Shown here piece by piece: positions 4,923 through 7,575 of a stretch of DNA of 7,575 nucleotides (position 1 is the stretch's first letter; every line of letters begins with the position of its first letter). The stretch spans positions 1-7,575 of the forward strand of contig JAFPLG010000123.1 of assembly GCA_017402895.1 (NCBI GenBank), read 5' to 3'. The DNA comes from Paludibacteraceae bacterium. Its GTDB lineage: Bacteria; Bacteroidota; Bacteroidia; Bacteroidales; Paludibacteraceae. Both the position numbers and the translations under genes were made by a program. Under the pieces are notes generated by a model that did not search any database, was not told the DNA's origin, and saw only the letters and a program-made list of their open reading frames with translations.

Positions 4923-6605
4923 ATGAAAAAGATTACATTTCTGATGGCTCTCATGGCCATTGTCATGATGACCTCCTGCTCGAAGATTGTGGACAAACCA
5001 CAAGAGATTCAGGTTACTCCGGAAGATGTAGCCGTTGTTGGTGGCGAGATCAAAGCCGACATTACCGGTACGTTCCCTCCGAAGAAATTTGCTCGCAAGG
5101 GCATCCTCAAGGTGACTCCGGTCCTCAAGTATGGTGACAAGGAAGTCCTCTCCGAGTCGGAGACCTACGTTGGCGAGAAGGCCAAAGCAAATGGTAAGAC
5201 CGTTTCGTACAAGAAGGGTGGCAAGTATGCACAGTCCTGCAAGTTCAAATACACGCCGGACATGGCAGGCAAGGAGCTGAAGCTCTATCTGCGCTGCGAG
5301 GCTACGTGCGGCAAGAAGGTGTACGACATTCCAGACGTACTGATTGCCGACGGTATCAACACCACCGCTACGCTGGCTAACACCGAGGAGCAAGCCGTTC
5401 CGACGCCCAGCAAGTTCCAGACCGTTGTTGAGGAACTGACCGAAGCTGACATCAACTTCATCGTGGCTCAGTCTAACCTGCGCGACAGCGAGTTGTCGGC
5501 CGACGACATGAAGGCGCTGCAAGAGGCTATCAAGGCTGCCAACAAGGACAAAGCTCGCAACATCAGCCAGGTAGAGATCTCCGGTTACGCAAGTCCGGAA
5601 GGTGGTCTTGACCTTAATGAGCGCTTGGCTAACAGCCGTCAGGCTAACACCGAGAAATACATCCGTGGCAAAGTCAACGGCAACAACACCCGCTACATCA
5701 GCAGCACCACTGCTGAGGACTGGGAAGGTTTCCGCGCTGAGCTCGAGCAGAGCGACATCCAGGATAAGGAACTCGTGATCCGCGTACTGGAGATGTACAG
5801 CGACCCCGAAGAGCGTGAGACCCAGATTCGCAACCTGAGCCAAGTATATAGCGACCTGGCAAAAGACATTCTGCCGAAGCTGCGTCGTAGCCGTATCCTG
5901 GTTACCACAGCCGTTACCGGCAAGTCGGACGAGCAATTGCTCAAAGAGGCTAACGAGAACCCCGAGCAACTGAGCGTAGAGGAACTGCTCTATGCTGCAT
6001 CGGTAGCTCCGACCCAGGAAGAGCAAATTGCCCTCAACAAGAAGGCCGCTGAGCTCTACAACGACTATCGCGCTTACAACAACCTCGGTATGATCGCTTA
6101 TAACCAGAACAAGCTGGACGAAGCTGAGCAGTACTTCCAGAAAGCTCTGGCTCTGGCTCCGAACAACCCGGACGTAAACTACAACGCCGGTCTGGTTGAC
6201 CTGGCTAAGGGTGATGTCGCTAAGGCTGAGCAACACCTGGGTAAGGCTGCCGGCACCAAGGGTGACCTGGATGGCGCACTCGGTACGCTCTACACCATGA
6301 AGGGTGACTACAACAACGCTAAGCAGTCGTACGGCACCAGCCGTTCGAACAACGCTGCCCTCCAGCAGATCCTGGACAAGGACTATCAGGCTGCTCGCCA
6401 GACGCTCGACCAGATCGAAGCTCCGAACGCCAAGACCGCTTATCTGAAAGCTATCCTGGCTGCTCGCACCAACGATCGTGAGGGTGTTTATAGCAACATG
6501 AAGGATGCCGTTGCCGGCGACGCTGCTTACAAGACCCGTGCTAAAACGGACGTTGAGTTCGCAAAGTACAAAGAGGACGCTAAGTTCCAGGCAATCATTA
6601 AGTAA
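4923..6605 (+). CDS. OmpA-like and TPR-containing outer-membrane lipoprotein
   Basis: A 560-residue exported lipoprotein. The signal peptide M1-KKITFLMALMAIVMMTS ends in a lipobox with Cys19 as the lipidated residue. Residues 25-150 form a beta-rich N-terminal domain with three Cys (106, 125, 129). Residues about 175-330 resemble an OmpA C-terminal domain: the V-E-I-S-G-Y-A-S-P-E-G strand and turn followed by L-N-E-R-L-A-N-S-R-Q-A-N. The usual Asp of the peptidoglycan pocket (G-H-T-D) is replaced by Ser, as often in Bacteroidetes variants. Residues about 380-440 hold two clear TPRs (Y-N-N-L-G-M-I-A-Y..., Y-N-A-G-L-V-D-L-A...), with degenerate ones to about 530. Codon use is strongly biased, with no TTA, CTA or TCA codon in the gene, which with the promoter implies abundance. 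Likely role is anchoring the envelope or a protein scaffold (inference). The stop overlaps the next start as TAATG. Confidence 0.87.
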   Translation: MKKITFLMALMAIVMMTSCSKIVDKPQEIQVTPEDVAVVGGEIKADITGTFPPKKFARKGILKVTPVLKYGDKEVLSESETYVGEKAKANGKTVSYKKGGKYAQSCKFKYTPDMAGKELKLYLRCEATCGKKVYDIPDVLIADGINTTATLANTEEQAVPTPSKFQTVVEELTEADINFIVAQSNLRDSELSADDMKALQEAIKAANKDKARNISQVEISGYASPEGGLDLNERLANSRQANTEKYIRGKVNGNNTRYISSTTAEDWEGFRAELEQSDIQDKELVIRVLEMYSDPEERETQIRNLSQVYSDLAKDILPKLRRSRILVTTAVTGKSDEQLLKEANENPEQLSVEELLYAASVAPTQEEQIALNKKAAELYNDYRAYNNLGMIAYNQNKLDEAEQYFQKALALAPNNPDVNYNAGLVDLAKGDVAKAEQHLGKAAGTKGDLDGALGTLYTMKGDYNNAKQSYGTSRSNNAALQQILDKDYQAARQTLDQIEAPNAKTAYLKAILAARTNDREGVYSNMKDAVAGDAAYKTRAKTDVEFAKYKEDAKFQAIIK

Positions 6606-6838
6606 TGTCGGTTTTATTTCCAAAAGTAAATAAACCACGAGATTGGGACTATCGTCCTATCTACTATGACCCCGATAAGGAGGCGCGCAACGAGCGACGT
6701 GCGCGCCTCCATCGAGGTTCGTTCCGCGAGGAACACGAGAAGAACATGACCCGGCTGCGCAAGAAGCAGAAATCCAGACTCCTCTTGTGGGTCGTACTGC
6801 TCGCTGCGCTGGTCATCGGTTTTTATATCTTTCTATAA
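6605..6838 (+). CDS. Small single-pass membrane protein between the lipoprotein gene and mutL
   Basis: A 77-residue protein with a hydrophilic, highly charged N-terminal part (K-P-R-D-W-D-Y-R-P-I-Y-Y-D-P-D-K-E-A-R, then many Arg, Lys and Glu) and one C-terminal membrane segment, about residues 59-77. That makes it a probable tail-anchored protein with the basic part in the cytosol. I do not know a function. Bacteroidales commonly carry a small protein of this design before mutL, sometimes labelled 'riboflavin synthase subunit beta', a name not supported by anything seen here. The start overlaps the lipoprotein stop (TAATG) and the end is 9 bases before mutL, so it is embedded in the operon. 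Codons 25-36 contain a perfect inverted repeat (6679-6710). Being in frame, coupled and of a recurrent pattern, it is very likely real. Confidence 0.82.
   Translation: MSVLFPKVNKPRDWDYRPIYYDPDKEARNERRARLHRGSFREEHEKNMTRLRKKQKSRLLLWVVLLAALVIGFYIFL
6679..6710 (+). other. Perfect 11-bp GC-rich hairpin inside the small gene
   Basis: GGAGGCGCGCA (6679-6689) is the exact reverse complement of TGCGCGCCTCC (6700-6710), with a 10-base loop that can add two more C-G pairs. No T-run follows, so it is not an intrinsic terminator. It begins 74 bases after the lipoprotein stop and lies wholly within codons 25-36 of the small gene. It could define the 3' end of an abundant lipoprotein mRNA or hold down translation of the distal genes (inference). 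Confidence 0.75.
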
Positions 6839-6847
6839 CGCATCGTC

Positions 6848-7575
6848 ATGGACATCGTCCACCTACTCCCAGACCATGTAGCCAACCAGATAGCTGCCGG
6901 AGAAGTCATCCAGCGGCCCGCTTCGTGTCTGAAAGAGTTGGTGGAGAACAGTTTGGATGCCGGTGCCACCAATATCCAAGTCATCGTACGCGACGCCGGA
7001 CGCACCCTGCTGCAAGTCATCGACAACGGCAAGGGTATGAGTCAGACCGACGCCCGTATGGCCTTCGAGCGGCATGCTACGAGCAAGATAAGCCAAGTCG
7101 AAGACCTCTTCACGCTCCACACCATGGGTTTCCGTGGTGAGGCGCTGGCCAGCATATGCGCCGTGGCGCAAGTGGAGATGACGACCCGTCGCGCAGAAGA
7201 CGAGATGGGTGTTCGGCTCGAGATAGACGGATCAGAACTCATAGAACAGGAACTGTGTGCATGCCCCGTAGGCACCAACCTGAAGGTCAAGAACCTCTTC
7301 TACAACGTACCCGTTCGGCGTAAGTTTCTCAAGACCGACCAGACCGAACTGCGCAACCTGCTCACCGAGTTCTACCATATCGTACTGGTCTATCCGAAGG
7401 TGCAGTTCACCTTTGTCCACAACGACGAAGTGCTGCTCGACCTGCCCGCCAGCAACGAGAAGCAACGTATCGAAGCTATCTACGGAAAGAGCAACTCACG
7501 CTCGTTCACAAGCAATCTGGTGGACCTGAAGACCGATACCGAACTGGTTTCTATCCGAGGCTTTGTGAGCAAACC
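6848..7575 (+). CDS. mutL: DNA mismatch repair protein MutL, N-terminal part (runs off the window)
   Basis: The first 242 codons are present and the frame is open to the window end. MutL couples mismatch recognition by MutS to downstream nicking and excision. The GHKL ATPase motifs are complete. Motif I is K29-E30-L-V-E-N34-S-L-D-A-G-A, with catalytic E30 and Mg2+ ligand N34. Motif II is D59-N-G-K-G-M, with R75-H-A-T-S-K next, and motif III is G94-F-R-G-E-A-L-A-S-I. The start of the transducer domain (V-G-T-N-L-K-V-K-N-L-F-Y-N-V-P-V-R-R-K-F-L-K) follows. The ATG at 6848 gives the standard N-terminus (M-D-I-V-H-L-L-P-D-H-V-A-N-Q-I-A-A-G-E-V). It lies 9 bases after the small membrane gene with no SD, so it probably depends on the lipoprotein promoter or one not seen. 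Whether the endonuclease motif exists lies beyond the window. Confidence 0.97.
   Translation, partial: MDIVHLLPDHVANQIAAGEVIQRPASCLKELVENSLDAGATNIQVIVRDAGRTLLQVIDNGKGMSQTDARMAFERHATSKISQVEDLFTLHTMGFRGEALASICAVAQVEMTTRRAEDEMGVRLEIDGSELIEQELCACPVGTNLKVKNLFYNVPVRRKFLKTDQTELRNLLTEFYHIVLVYPKVQFTFVHNDEVLLDLPASNEKQRIEAIYGKSNSRSFTSNLVDLKTDTELVSIRGFVSK

Noticed and set aside
4721..4996. 91-codon minus-strand open frame across the divergent promoter region
   Set aside because: It covers two clear promoters and the lipoprotein signal peptide, its composition follows AT-rich non-coding DNA, and nothing suggests a family.
4908..6638. 576-codon open frame antisense to the lipoprotein gene
   Set aside because: It is in exact codon register with a well-supported sense gene and is explained by the absence of TTA, CTA and TCA codons there. 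Its translation is low-complexity Leu/Val-rich without recognisable domains.
1..7575. Defence system, mobile element, CRISPR array, tRNA or rRNA
   Set aside because: No transposase, integrase, nuclease or toxin-like protein, no terminal repeats or spacer-repeat units of CRISPR size, and no tRNA-like cloverleaf was recognised.

Overview
The window reads as housekeeping chromosome from a member of the order Bacteroidales (phylum Bacteroidota). Three things point there. Both promoters I can recognise match the Bacteroidetes form TTTG, about 20 bases, TAnnTTTG. The genes lack Shine-Dalgarno sequences. The gene set is typical of the order: a UbiA-type prenyltransferase next to Maf, a short phosphatidylserine decarboxylase, an OmpA/TPR lipoprotein, and a small membrane protein just before mutL. 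Genus cannot be fixed from the sequence alone.

Layout. On the + strand, the end of a probable glycosidase (2-163) overlaps a UbiA-family prenyltransferase (160-1152), which overlaps maf (1143-1709). This compact operon meets a convergent minus-strand operon at a shared bidirectional terminator (1835-1872). The minus-strand operon starts at a promoter at 4743-4774 and reads pyrE (4713-4075), an SRPBCC/START-fold protein (4026-3589), psd (3518-2829) and deoC (2772-1891). A divergent strong promoter (4812-4843) drives a + strand operon: an abundant OmpA-like/TPR lipoprotein (4923-6605), a 77-residue membrane protein (6605-6838) and mutL (6848 to the window end).

The genes serve unrelated basic functions. 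UbiA-type and Psd proteins make membrane lipids, PyrE makes pyrimidine nucleotides, and DeoC salvages deoxyribose phosphate. Maf hydrolyses non-canonical or excess nucleotides, and MutL repairs mismatches. The lipoprotein probably links the outer membrane to the cell wall.

I found no defence system, mobile element, CRISPR array or RNA gene. The unusual material lies in the gaps and in one protein. Nearly every gap of the minus-strand operon is filled with tandem degenerate 7-base repeats, which supply the stop codons of pyrE and the SRPBCC gene; similar repeats contain the maf stop. The pyrE product departs from its family at several PRPP-site positions. A perfect 11-bp GC-rich hairpin lies inside the small gene between the lipoprotein and mutL.
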